A DNA stretch of 64,000 nucleotides from the NCBI RefSeq assembly GCF_963675165.1, contig NC_087388.1, positions 5,923,651 through 5,987,650 on the forward strand, in the 5' to 3' direction. Numbering within the stretch: the stretch's first letter is position 1; the number at the start of each line of letters is the position of its first letter. This DNA comes from Halichondria panicea. Lineage: Eukaryota > Porifera > Demospongiae > Suberitida > Halichondriidae. Shown one piece after another: positions 33,446 to 45,332 of the stretch. The notes under the pieces are model-generated. The model worked only from the letters and a program-made list of their open reading frames with translations, did no database searches and was not told the origin of the DNA. The position numbers were made by a program, and so were the translations under genes.

Positions 33446-34685
33446 ATGCAGATCAAGCTGACACTGGTTCTTCTCGCTGGTGTATGTCTTGTACAACAAT
33501 TAGCCAATGGTGCCAAAGAACAGGAAAGCTTTCAATGTCTGGCTGAAAAAATATCAAACTGTAGTGAGGCGGCATTCAAGGAAAGCACATTAATTTATTG
33601 CTTATATCATGCTTATAATAATTATTTATAGTGTGGAAATCAAACATGCTCCGAAGAAACAGTTCATATTCAAAGTCTAATATCAAACTTTAACAAAACA
33701 ATCGGGGAATGCAGGAATGTCTCATTAGTAAGTTAATTCATCGTATAGAATTTATACTGATCATGCATGCATGCATATATAGTCTCGTTCCCAGGCCGAT
33801 TTGTCTCTAAAATAACGCTAGGGACAAATCTAGCTGGGGACGAAGCTAGCATGCATGCCTGCCATATATTAAATTGTTGAGTGTTCATATTATATATAGG
33901 AGACAAATGAAACTTCATTTATCAACTGCATGTGTACCAATGAACAAGACGGCCTTTCCTGTCTGGCTAAAAGGATACCAAGCACTGATAAAAAATTCAA
34001 GGATTGCAGGGCTCTCGGAATAGTATGTGAATTAGCTATAATTATTTTCGAATTATATTTTACTTATCGTGTATATATAATGCTTTATTGCAGCTAGATG
34101 GGCAAACACAATTCTGCGATAATGACACATGTCTAATGTATTTTTCATCAGCCTACACATACTGTGGCCTATGCAATCCATTTGAGTTAGGTATAAGCCC
34201 ATGCATGCATGCATCATAAAATAATTTTCATTATATCAATTTGTACAGCATGCAATGAAACCGCAAACCTAATCAATTCGAGGTATACTAACTTGACATG
34301 CTTGTTTGAGGAAGCTGCTGGGGATGGCTTGGAAGAGTGCCAAAAAAAAAGATCAGTGAGTTACGAGCTATTTTTAAATATCAGTAACATACCTTCAATA
34401 GGATGAAGGCATCGAAGCATACTGTCTGGATGAGAGTTGCTATTTTGTTGAGGAAGCCTACAACAAGTGCGGGTTTGCTTGGCATGAGTGTAATCCTGTT
34501 CGAGAGAGTAAGTGGAAAATTAAATGAAACATATAATTAATTTCATACTATAATTTTAAACAGCTTGCAATAAGCATTTCAAATCTAGTTCTGTGCTGCA
34601 TCAACAATGCAGCAGTGGAGGAAAACCAGTCACTACAATAACAGTTGTCATGATTCTGGTCATTTGCTCCGTGCTCATGATTTAA
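33446..34685 (+). CDS. Cysteine-rich secreted or membrane-anchored protein
   Basis: Starts MQIKLTLVLLAGVCLVQQLA, a clear signal peptide. Later exons are 33632-33727, 33900-34022, 34094-34190, 34249-34355, 34402-34507 and 34564-34685, with matching phases from the second one on. Each pair of exons repeats a pattern: a CL(A/F) helix with a second Cys, then (D)xCx(D/N)xxC and an (A)Y..CG...C.P....C. The C-terminus TTITVVMILVICSVLMI is hydrophobic and could be a membrane or GPI-anchor segment. The layout recalls GDNF-receptor-like cysteine repeats, but I cannot assign it. The exon 1 to exon 2 join is unresolved: no donor keeps the frame, and the open frame meets TAG at 33629-33631, so exon 1 may be damaged or a start lies elsewhere. 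Confidence 0.6.
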
Positions 34686-35436
34686 GGATATGCATGCCCA
34701 AACTTTGGAAGAACAGTTCAAAATTACTGTAACAATAATTATATCTTAGCATTGTGCATGCATCAAGAACTATAGTATAGACAATTAATTTTAGTTGTTG
34801 GCATACATATTTTAATTACATATTTGTACTTTGCTGAACGGGGAGCATTAATTTCATAGTTGAATGCCTATACAAGTTTCCAGGAAGTGCACCAAATCTC
34901 TATAATAGTTAGACACTGTTTAAGAAGTTTCTATGATTTAGAAGTCCAAAGGGCTGTTTGTAGTATCCCGAACGTAGTGCTTGGCTTGTGTGATCTGCAT
35001 TCATCAGTGCATGCACTGCTATGGCCACCGCCAATTGTACACTATGGTAACCCCTTATTGCCTGGCCGTTATATACCAGTCAGGTGTTCACATCAATCAA
35101 GTTAACGCTGTATACTTTTTACTTTGTCTTGCTTGCCATGCAGGGAATGTTCTGAAGCCTGCTGAGGTAGTCATACTTTTATAGTTAATGTACTGCTACA
35201 TATGTACCGTATAGGTATCCAAGCACTTATGGCATAAGATAGCGTGGGAGTCAGCACACGCAGGGGGTGGGGTTATTTATGTTATGTATTATGTATATTA
35301 TAGATAAGCAAAACAGTTTAAACCACTTATAGGAGTATTAATCAGGATACTTAGACATAATTATTTTGTTGCTCACTGACTCACATTGTATAATAAAAGC
35401 AAATCGCTATAAGTTATACTTAAGTATAATTATGAG
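34686..35436. repeat. Type B 3' flank repeat
   Basis: From about 34930 the sequence matches the flank at 50760-51300: gggaatgttctgaagcctgc, then gcgtgggagtcagcacacgc, then ctcactgactcacattgta. No exon seen. It belongs to the duplicated unit that contains B2 and B5. Confidence 0.65.
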
Positions 35437-37130
35437 CTATATCCAATTGTACATTATTGGGGGTACCAAAACAAAGAAATTAGCAGTGCACTGTTTACAA
35501 TTGTTAGGGGGAGTACAAGTAGGAGCAAGAGGAGATAGTCTCGGAGATACCAGAGCAACAACACACAGTTCATCGTTTTTCTGGTACACATCAGAGAGCG
35601 AATTTATAGTACAGGTGTTGATGTAGTGATGGATAACGGTGCACCTGCTCAATGATTTCTCCGCAATCGCAAGGATATTATATTGGTGAGAAATTCCAGA
35701 GATGCGTAGATTGATGGTATAGTAGGCACAATAGTGGTACAGATCACCAGACCAGCGTATAAATAGGAGTTTTTATCAACAATTATTTTTGTAGACAGCT
35801 CGTCTCGATTGAAGCAAAAGTCAAAGATAAAACCAGTTTGTATACCAGTTTTCTGATTCAGAAACTCGGTATATATTTCCAGGTCATCATATATCGCTAT
35901 AGTAACTGGGCAATCACATGAGCTGGACACATTTGCTTGAGATGGGGTAATTGAATATGTTAGACTGGACCCATCCAAATAATAGCTTTCGTCAACGTGT
36001 TGTATGGTCCAGTCACATCCAAATTATTCACTAATGTATGGTCAACATCTAATTTTTGACAATCGTTGACCGTAAAGTCAATGAAAGCCCTTCGAGGAAG
36101 CCAGCTCCCTCCGAATATAGTAAGGAATCAAAGGTATGTTTGATAAATGAGTCAACGAAGATTGCTGACACTTTAGGCAGTTGATATATGCTGTTTAAAT
36201 TGATGGGTAGGTCTGATGCAGGATTAATTAGAGTTGTGCCACCTGCTACGGTGACGTCTATTGTAGCTGTAGGAAATGTGCTCTCTGAATTAATTGTCCA
36301 TGGGTATTCAGAAAAAGTAGTGGGCGGAGTTGATGTTGGCAATATAATTATATATGATGGGTGGAGGTGAAGTTGACGTATCAGAATGAGATAGCTCTAG
36401 TTTGAGAACAGGCAGTAAGACTGCTAAGACCACCACTGTTAGTACCACAATGACAACCAATAAGATTATTATCGTTAACAACCACGACCATTTACAACGC
36501 CTTGAATGCTGATGAAGAAAGTGAATTTTGCATTCACACGAAAATGTATAGCTCAGTCAATTGGCTGTCCTGCATGCACAGCCATGCACATGAGAGTAAC
36601 TTACCATTGTCACCAGATATTGATTGTCAATGCTGGTGTGCATGCATGTCAGCTTGTTTTCATGATCTACGATAATAATAAAGTTAACTTATGTTTTTTG
36701 TATAGTTAACTTACTTGTAGTGATATCAAGCTGACTTCTCTGATCCACCTCACTGATGTTGGTCATTTCCATTATGCCGCTATCAGATCCTGAGATATAA
36801 TTGCATGCAGGTATATATAATACATACATCCATGGACAAACCATTAATCGCCAGTGAAGATGAACTCAGTCTGTACTCTGTATTTCCGGTAGCTTTAGTA
36901 AAACGTCTTTCGACCACCTTAGCGAGATCATTGTGCCCAACACTAGAGCGTGAGAGAGCCTCAAACACGTCTGTCCAGCTTCTCTCACAACCTCTTAACC
37001 ACTCTGATAGACCCTCAAGATAGCAGTTATCAGGATCTTCACGACATCTTATATTGATAGTTTCAAATAGTAGCATTGTTAACTTGCAGAGCTAACAACA
37101 TCTGCTTCCATTTGGCTCTAGCTTGAAATG
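35437..37130 (-). pseudogene. Type B receptor pseudogene B2
   Basis: All exon types except an intact CARD can be traced on the minus strand: Death domain 37130-36848 (INIRCREDPDNCYLEGLSEW), two small exons near 36786-36715 and 36670-36605, and a membrane/extracellular exon from 36508. It is disabled by a one-base insertion in the Death domain (ctatttgaaac), by shifts in the stalk near 36350 and near 36090, and by a shift or deletion near 36000. The last third (35978-35649) still reads DGSSLTYSITPSQ and SYLYAGLVICTT. It is close to B5, so it arose by a recent duplication. A Mutator-like element sits just upstream. Confidence 0.85.
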
Positions 37131-37210
37131 TTGCTTCATAGACTGCACTAAGATTATTGGTGATTATTTATATCTATAGCTACAAACTGATCCTTTGCAT
37201 GTGAATAAAT

Positions 37211-38312
37211 TAGCCTCGATCCCAGGCCGAGTTTTCGCTTTTATAACGGTTAGGCGAACAACTGGGCCTGGTACTAGTTGTCTGCGCATGCGTCAAATTT
37301 TCATTGTATATTTGTGGTCGGCAAAAATATTTAATAAATCAATAATAGAAATTTGTACACAGAAAATGCACAGAGTGAGTACACAAAAGATGCACATAGA
37401 GAGCTGCTTCACAAAGGCCTGGGGAGTTGCCAGTTGTGCTGCAGCACAATTACAGTGACCCAGGGCAACTCAGGATGATTGAATGCCTTCAAATTACGTT
37501 TCAAAAAGATTTAGCAGGCTGCTGGACTTCTCTGATTCTAGGCCCCAACTCATAACTCAGTTAAATTTTACTTGAGAAAACGTAGATTCTCTTGATGTCT
37601 CTGAGCTACCCAGCAACACTCGAATGAGCAGGTCATACTCCAGTCCTGTGAGTATAGGACAATATTAAAAGAAACCAAAGACGGTTAAACCCTTACCTCA
37701 AACTGTCCAGTCTCGTCCGTTAGTATAGCCAAGAGGAGCACTGTTGGGATAGCTGGATATTAGCCATTGCTCCTGTACAGAGAAGTAGACATTTTAAATA
37801 CGTGTAGATCTATACATATTAAATTTCTCGTATTAAACAGGTTAGTGTCATTGTCGACGAGCTGATGATGGCAGCACCAAGTTCTCTAGCTCACACTCTT
37901 CACTTGATCCACCATATCAATGATGAAACTATACTCTACCTACATACCGGTAGATCTTGCCAAACATGAACAAAACTTGATAGCATAGCCATAGGGCCCA
38001 CACAAAAATATCTGACCTTAACAAGCTTGACAAAGCTTTATACCTCTTCCCTTGTTGTTCAGTCTTCAGAATAAGCTTCAGAGAAGAGAGAAGCTTCAGC
38101 TAAGAGCCATTCCAATCGATTCCAATAATGATAAAACGGGAACTGACTTCTAGTACACGATAGTACACGAATATAAATGTCACGAAAGTGAACGAGAATA
38201 TCCATTCGTCAGAATCTGACGAACGACTGACGCATGCGCAGACAACTAGTACCAGGCCCAGTTGTTCGCCTAACCGTTATAAAAGCGAAAACTCGGCCTG
38301 GGATCGAGGCTA
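37211..38312. mobile_element. Mutator-like foldback element with 10-bp target duplication
   Basis: Terminal inverted repeats of about 85 bases (from tagcctcgatcccaggccga) lie at 37211-37295 and 38228-38312. The flanks are identical 10-mers, gtgaataaat (37201-37210 and 38313-38322). Long terminal repeats with a 9-11 bp duplication are typical of Mutator-like elements. No transposase is encoded, so it is non-autonomous. The interior is shared with 14920-15746. Confidence 0.85.
37568..37770 (-). pseudogene. Exon-like segments inside the Mutator-like element, second copy
   Basis: Minus-strand segments 37770-37697 (ending LLLAILTDETGQFE at a gtaagg donor) and 37645-37568 (DWSMTCSFECCWVAQRHQEN then a stop) join in phase 0. 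The acceptor tcacag is exact. The parent gene is unknown. Confidence 0.4.
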
Positions 38313-38425
38313 GTGAATAAATGTGTTGCAATTGACCCAGTATAAACAGATCCCTAATTAAAGACACAACACAAGCCACACAACCATCATGCAAGCGGTG
38401 GGAGTTAGCTTCGATTACAGGCCAC

Positions 38426-39508
38426 AAAGCATCACAGCTCCTCTCGTCTCTCTAATCCTGGTCCAATCTCACACATACCATAAGGAGGCTTTGGCCTCCT
38501 TATGAACAACTCAATGCCAAGAAAAAAGCAGTAAAAATACGCAAACAATCAGACTCACAAGCAGCGGCAGAGCTGGAAAGCAAGCTATCGAACAACATGA
38601 AGAGGGCAATGCAAGTTTCAACGGAGAAGGGAGCATCAAGTTGGCTCACCACCCTACCCATTGATGAACATGGGTTTGCCCTCCACAAAGGTGCATTTCG
38701 AGATGCCCTCTGTCTACGTTATGGCTGGCAATCTTCAAATCTACCATCACACTGCATCTGTGGTCACCAATTCACAGTCGAGCACTCACTAATATGCAGT
38801 CGTAGGATTCCCTTCAATCCGCCACAACGAACTGAGGGACATTACAGCGGGTTTCCTCACTGAGGTTTGCCACAACGTTGGAACTGAACCACCACTCCAA
38901 CCTCTCTCAGGAGAACAACTCAGACTTAGAACGGCAAACAGAGAGGAAGGAGCCCGCCTAGATATTGCAGCAGATAATTTCTGGGGAAGAGATCGGAACC
39001 GCGCATTTTTTGACATAAGGGTGTTCAGCCCCTTCGCGCAGAGTCATCGACAAACCTCCCTCAGTCAATGCTACAAGAAGAACGAACTAGAGAAGAAAAG
39101 AGCTTACAATGAACGTATAAGAGAAGTGGAGCATGGATCCTTCTCCCCCCTTGTCTTCTCAACGTCAGGAGGAATGGGCCCAATTGCAAATGTAGTCTAC
39201 AAAAGAATAGCCTCAATGACAGCTCAGAAACAAAACAAGACATACAGCAAGATAGTCCATTGGATCAGATGCAAACTGAGCTATTCTCTACTACGCTCAG
39301 CTACAATGTGCCTAAGAGGTGCAAGATCAAGCATTCACAATCCAATAACATCCATCGACACAATGGACCTGGCATGCCAAGAGGGCAGAGTGCCACTGAA
39401 CTGAAGTGAAGCTGAACTAGCAGCAACTCTCAATAACAATAATTATTTACATGACTGTATATATGCATTGATAGCTAGTTGCTTATATAACTTTATAAAA
39501 AAAAAAAA
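38426..39508 (+). mobile_element. 5'-truncated LINE-type retrotransposon insertion
   Basis: Ends in a run of 12 A (39497-39508) and is flanked by an 11-bp direct repeat ttacaggccac (38415-38425 and 39509-39519). Poly(A), target duplication and 5' truncation are the marks of target-primed reverse transcription. Confidence 0.85.
38513..39404 (+). pseudogene. C-terminal part of a retroelement polymerase ORF
   Basis: Reads KGASSWLTTLPIDEHGFALH, then LRYGWQ and a CICGHQFTVEHSLIC cysteine/histidine motif, then a one-base shift near 38808. After the shift: DIAADNFWGRDRNRAFFDIR, RQTSLSQCYKK, and LRGARSS near the end, stop at 39404. I recognise these as the C-terminus of a retroelement Pol family common in marine invertebrates. 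The polymerase core is absent. Confidence 0.75.
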
Positions 39509-39540
39509 TTACAGGCCACCGGCGCTGCAGTCCGCGCGCG

Positions 39541-39582
39541 TAGCCTCGAATCCAGGCTGATTACGGCCTGGATTCGAGGCTA
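39541..39582. mobile_element. Minimal pair of Mutator-type termini
   Basis: 42 bases made of two inverted 17-base ends (tagcctcgaatccaggc and complement) with a 7-base centre. It keeps only the terminal repeats of the family at 37211-38312. Confidence 0.65.
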
Positions 39583-39718
39583 GCGCGACACACTCTTCAT
39601 TATTTGGCACGCCCACTTTCTAAGGTCTCTGGCCCCCCCCCCCTTCTCTACTGCAGCACGAGCCCCACCCCCAAAAGTTAAATGTTTGTTTGTCTAAGTT
39701 GATCTAATACCACAATTT

Positions 39719-41669
39719 ATGGCCCAATTGAAATTAGGTTATGAAGCTCTTGTGAGCTGTCATGAAAAGCTGGTCTCTGAAATTGCTCAAGACCCAAAGC
39801 AGATGGCTGTCTCATTATTCCAGCATCGCTTTATATTTGAAGATACGAAAGCTAAAATCAATGAGCTTGACAGAACCAGAAGAGATAAAGCTATATTGCT
39901 AGTGGATGACATTGAAAGCAAAGTCAAGTGTTATCCAGAGTTCTACGAAAAATTTCTGCTAATTCTCGGTAAAAATGAATTGCTGTATTGCGACCTTGTG
40001 AAGTCGCTCCGGGAGGAGTATGAAAAGATTGAAGCTGAGTCTAAATACGGTGATTTGAATGCCTACCATCACATGCCGGCATGTATACTATGCATCTACT
40101 TCATATAGCTATAGACTACAGTGTGTATAGCTACTACTGCATGAGCTCACTAGATTAGATTTTATGGATGCTATATAAAAACTTTATAATTATACATGCA
40201 ATCACTAATCAACTTTAGCCCCAGTGTATATCACACATTTATGCAGGATACGAAAGCTATCCATTGAGCCTGCTACAACCATTACCTGGATTTGTCATGG
40301 CTGAGGGAACTGGTACAGGTATTTTCGCTATTATTATTATGATAAAAGTCATAAATACAGAACTCAGCATTATTTCTTGTAGGCCTTCCTGAGTTACCCT
40401 CCAGGGACGATGATGATGGAGATAAACTAATCAGAGCAGCTGCAACAAGTCGGCAAGGAGCCCCTACTTGTATGATGTACAGTATATCTGCTATTGATGA
40501 CCCTGGTAATGATATAGATGAGGGAGGACCTGACCATAATACCGATGCAAGTTATTCAGACCCTCATCTGCATAGGTATGGTAATTCAGTGTAACTGATG
40601 ATAATCCAGTATCTAATTAATCTCCAGCATTAACAGGGAGTTCAACATCCAAGTAAACGTGAAAATAAGAAGCCAAACAAAACCTCAACAAAAGCGTGAA
40701 ATTACAAAGCCAAAAGAAAAGCTAACCCATAAAAACAAATGTTACAATTGTTTCTTAAGCTTATTTGTTGGATTCTTGTTCTTGTTTGTACTGGGCTTTT
40801 TAGGTTCACTATTGTACGATGGCTATTCACTCATTAATACTACAATTGTGGCACAAATTCACCGGCAATCTGTACCACTAATTGGAATACTCGACAATCC
40901 ATCAACTTTTGATAGTCTTAGATTCTCAGAACCAACCAACGGAACAGACTTTGTCCCCATTAGCTTCTATACATTGAGGAATTGCTCTTCTTCAGCTTCG
41001 TTCATAGATGTTGATATCAATGAGATTGTGACTGCAAGCTTTGACTCTCTGACTGAAAAGAGCAAGGCTGTTACTAAGTTGTATCTGGCAAGTAATACTA
41101 CACTTACTGTAGATATCACCACTGAAGTCCTCTCAAACTATTCAGTCGGTCATTGTAATGCATTTCTCCTCGTTTTTGATGATTTTAACAATTTCTTAAA
41201 CTTCATTTCAAGCTCTTCTTTAGTCGAAAATTTCTATTACAAAGGATGTATTGAGAACAACAAATCACAAGCTATGATCATGACATTCGACAAACCATCA
41301 TACTACTATATCGGTGTGTACACAGACATTCCGATTGAAGCTACTACTTTCTCTTTACACTTTCTCGGAACATATCTTCAATACAACATTTCAAACGAGA
41401 ATGCTGGTTGCTCTATAGACTCTCGTGACGATTTAAGTTGTGAAATAAAATTATATCCGAATACCAACCAGCAAACCTGTATTGTTGGTTCTGTACCACC
41501 TAGTACTACATTACTTGGAATAAAAGTAACAGCTGTAGACTTTTACGCCGCTGTTAACTCAGACACCAGCATTAATTTTTATTTTTATCTTCCTCTAATA
41601 TTCCTTACGATTGTTATTTGTATTGTGTTTTTTGTTTACTGCTATCCAAAGTTTAGGCTTTTGCACTAA
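39719..41669 (+). CDS. Type A receptor A4: CARD, short linker, two-pass extracellular domain, intact
   Basis: Exons 39719-40049, 40247-40318, 40383-40575 and 40637-41669 join in phase to 542 residues. Residues 1-110 form a CARD (LGYEALVSCHEKLVSEIAQD) more like the type B CARDs than the A1/A2/A6 ones. There is no ankyrin module; the third exon looks like a fusion of the acidic linker with the exon normally before the membrane segment, after loss of the donor at cctacttg. A basic stretch (KPKEKLTHKNK) precedes membrane segment 1 (LFVGFLFLFVLGFLGSLLYD), so the CARD faces the cytosol. The outside part has six conserved Cys, Asn-glycosylation sites and the motif YYYIGVYTDIPIEATTFSLH. Segment 2 (FYLPLIFLTIVICIVFFVY) is near the C-terminus. 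Upstream, gagccccacccccaaaag is the G-rich motif in reverse. Confidence 0.8.
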
Positions 41670-41991
41670 CTGTCCATTATCATGCACCCTATGTTAATTG
41701 GTTCTTAAATTGGTTCATGTTGAGAAAAATATACATTTGCATCTATAGTGAATTAAGTATTAGTTGCAGCTAATATAGCTACTATATATATACGGCTGTA
41801 CTGTCACTAAGTTAAACGAAAATTAATTTCTCCTTCATGCATGTTGGGGTTGGAGGTGAGTCCACTGGACTAATGAAAGCCCCCATTGAACGGGTAGTCA
41901 ATCTACAGCAGAGAGATAATATACTTATAGGAGACTAGCTGTTCTATATATTCAGGTGGATGTGTACTGACTGGTGTATGTACACACATAC
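41670..41991. other. Gene-free stretch
   Basis: 3' flank of A4. No exon or repeat seen apart from AT-rich words. Confidence 0.4.
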
Positions 41992-43538
41992 CTTTTCTTC
42001 CTTGATCTGGAATCAATTCCTGGGCTGGATTTGAGCAGTTCTGATAATTCCTCTGTGCCCCCCAACACTGGAGACCAAGAGTCACTGAGCCTGCAGAGCC
42101 TGAGGGAGAGTATTGCATGGGCATATATTATCAATACCATGCATGCAGTACAAGATTGATACATGTATATATGGCGACAAGATACACTGTATGAAGGTGA
42201 AAATTGTAGTCAACTATATAGAGCCTATAGCTATAGGTGTTTAATAAAGTGATCTGCTGATGGCCAGTATAATTATGGCTCACTCAGAGCTTGACTTGCT
42301 GTCTGTGACCCGGAGTTGAGAGGGAACGTGTGCACGAGCCGGCACAGCTCTAACTCTTGGATACAGAATCTCCTCTGTCGTCTCGCCGAGTCTATCCCAG
42401 CGACAAGCATTGTCAAGGTTCATTCCATCACTATCCTCGATTGAACTCACATCAACTGTCGGATCAAGCCCCCAGTAAGGCTGAGGCAGAAGTTGGGTCA
42501 CCACCATCTTGGCCAAACGCTTTGAGCAGCTTCTTTGTTGAATTACCTTCTGCCTGTAAAGTGTACGAGTTAGACTACGAATATACATGGCCATAGAAGT
42601 ACATCTATATAGCTGCACAGGAAAGCAATTAATAGGTACCACTTTAGTACAAACTACTGTAAATGAGTCTACAATGTATAAAATCCTAATATAGTTATCA
42701 CCTTAAGTAATACTTGTTGACCAATTTTGACCTCAATGAATGCCTTTTCTTTCAGGTACTGCATCTGTTCAGGACTCAATTGGCTGTAGACATTACTTAA
42801 ATATGCTGGAACTCGAAACACCAGCTCTGTACAGCCTTCTCGAACATGCTTCAAATTCAGAACTTGGTGTGGTAGTAGTTGTTCCCAGCATTTCATGAAA
42901 ACTAACTTCAATTGTTGAATTTGATCGTAGGTGATTGCATCAAAGTCAACATCGATCTTACATGTTATCTCCATTGATTCAATATGAGACGGTTCAGGGC
43001 CAAAGTCCTTAACAAATAGAAAACATCGTCGATTAACAAATTGCTGAAACAAACGCTCATAACTCAGTAATGCTTGATCATCATCCTTACATGGAAAAAG
43101 AAATTCTTTTCGTATTGCGGAAATGAGTGAATAATTGAACCAAGAGCAAAAATTATTCTGTATGAAGTCAGATAATTCGCTAAAGCTGGTAACATCACGG
43201 AATAGAATCTCTTCAGAAGTTCTATGATAAATTGGGCTGTAATACGATTCTCGTGGTATTAAAAGCGCCTTGACGTACTGCAATACTTTGGAAATGTCAC
43301 AACGGTTTTCCAGATTCGTAATCGTGTTAGTGAGTAAGCTACAAAACTTCGAATGAATGCGTCGTGTTTCATCACGTAGGGCCTCCATGAACATACTATA
43401 AGAGATTTCTGTGGCTGATATTCTGTTTTCACTACAAGGAGTGTCACGAGTGAATCTTTTAATTTGAGGTGGTTTGGAGCTTAAACACTTATCTCTGCCA
43501 GTGACATGACCCAAGATGGTACACTTCCACAGCCGCAT
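41992..43538 (-). pseudogene. A2-like gene remnant: unnamed domain plus ankyrin, frameshifted
   Basis: Minus exon up to 42702 matches the second exon of A2 almost residue for residue (CTILGHVTGRDKCLSSKPPQ ... GCTELVFRVPAYLSNVYSQL), with the donor in the same place. The next exon, 42553-42284, starts like A2's ankyrin exon, but two bases are lost near 42470 and the ankyrin repeat decays. In the shifted frame it reads on to SKSSS and joins in phase to 42090-41992 (LSDSWSPVLGGTEELSELLK ... RSRKK) ending at a gtatgt donor. The CARD and later exons are missing. Either a pseudogene or a fusion with another gene's exons. Confidence 0.7.
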
Positions 43539-45332
43539 TGAAAGCTAATGAAATCTAGTTACTGCATTGTGTTAACTCTCCACCTGCTTGACCTTTGTAG
43601 TCCGCTAAATGATAGCGACAGAATGCATTTTGAAAGAATGTAGAGGCATGTTATAGTAAATATAGAGGCGATCTCACAATTTATATAGATGCACTCACTG
43701 CATGGTTGGAAGATTCCTCTGTTGTTTGTTGTCTCAATACGTACCTTATGCAGTTTTGTCTGAATGTAGAAGTTTTAAGCGGTTTTGCAGCTAGTCTAAT
43801 GCTATATATACATGCACAAATTCTTAAGTGCATCCCCCATGCAAAAAGAGCTCATATAGTATTCATCAGGGAGTTGTAAGGTCACTGTCATGCAGCTCAT
43901 GAGATTGAGTGGCTGGATTGAGTGTGAGAGCTTACTCACTGCTGCATGCCACACATGCACTGCACATACACGAAAGGCTCCTGGAACACATAATTCAATA
44001 AAGACATTTCTCAGCCTATCAGCAGTATCACTACACAATATTCTTAGCTGACAACGTCCAATCAGATTGTTCGATTCTTGAAACTTCTGTATATACACTA
44101 TAGATCCACATATCTGACGTCAGTTGAAGTATAGGGTTAAAGTTCACTCCGAGCCTGATGCTTGTCAAAGCCAAGTCTGTATATATAAGAGAAACACAGT
44201 GTGTGCATGACAATACTTTACAGTTGGTACAAGCAATTACACTACACAAAGAAATGCTCCAACACAAACATTTGTAGACTCCTCCATGCCGGTATAGATC
44301 ATGCATTCATCATGAATATGATTTAAGATTACCGTGGGTACACTAACATTTAACAGGGGAGGAAATGTGGTATCCTTACCATATGGAACTATAACATTAA
44401 GATAAAGACTGTGATTCCGTACATACTGTGTTGTGTAGTCCATAATTATAATTATGCAATTTTAAAAACCTGACAAGTATAATGTCTAAACCATGCATTA
44501 GTCCTACAAGGCCTACTGTCACAGCATTTTTAGCAGGAAGTTATTATACATACATAAATTATAGTATACATGTGTATACACACACACATGCACATCTGCA
44601 TGTGCATTAGCTGAATTACCAGATCACTGATGGCATGCAGATATACAGTTTTGAAAGTTCTTTCTCTTTGATGCTTTTGCTTCTCACTGTTCTCAGATTA
44701 CATGGAGCCGGGAGTGGCTCATAAAGTAACACGATACTGGAGTGCATACATGTCTGTGCATAGTTTCGAAGCCTAATATTAACGTACTTTAAGTATTATG
44801 CTTGTTAATTGAGCAGCAGCCTGGAGCTAGTGCATGAATACACTCTTCATACCACTCTCCTGAAACCACATGCCTTAGAGTGCATGCATGTGTATACCTA
44901 GAGCACTAAAGTGCAAACCCTCGGCTGGTGACGTGACATGACTATAAGAAACCAGAAGAGTGATATAATACAGCAATGTAGTAATGAAATATCATGTATG
45001 GCTTAACTGTCTAGCACAGCAACTCAGGAGCTAAACCAGACTGGAGGCATGCTAAAACATTTGAGAACAGGGTTTTAGTGGCACATATATATATGCACTG
45101 TGGACTAGGGTCACAGCAAAGAAGCCTGGAGTCTCATGCAGAGAAGTATGGCTCCTGGAATAGGATCCCAGAGTCAGCTAACAGAGACAAACCAGACACA
45201 CAATTCTAGTTTTCTATTGTATCGACCCTGTTCCACATAAAAATAATGAGATTCATAATGCTACTGCGTAACAAAGTTATTGTTTGCTTGGTTTAGGTGC
45301 AAGCTATAGCTAGTTGATTTAATAATTATACC
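43539..45332. promoter_or_regulatory. B-to-A type intergenic region upstream of A5
   Basis: No exon seen. From 43890 to 44110 it has the conserved blocks found at 25.7-26.5 and 54.05-54.3 kb (ctgacaacgtccaatcagat, ttcaataaagacat). Near 44655 there is ttctttctctttgatgcttt, part of the type A upstream region. The rest, 44700-45300, has no repeats that I recognise. Confidence 0.5.

Noticed and set aside
38597-38863. Independent zinc-finger gene at 38597
   Set aside because: It continues, after one shift, into a retroelement Pol C-terminus with poly(A) and target duplication.
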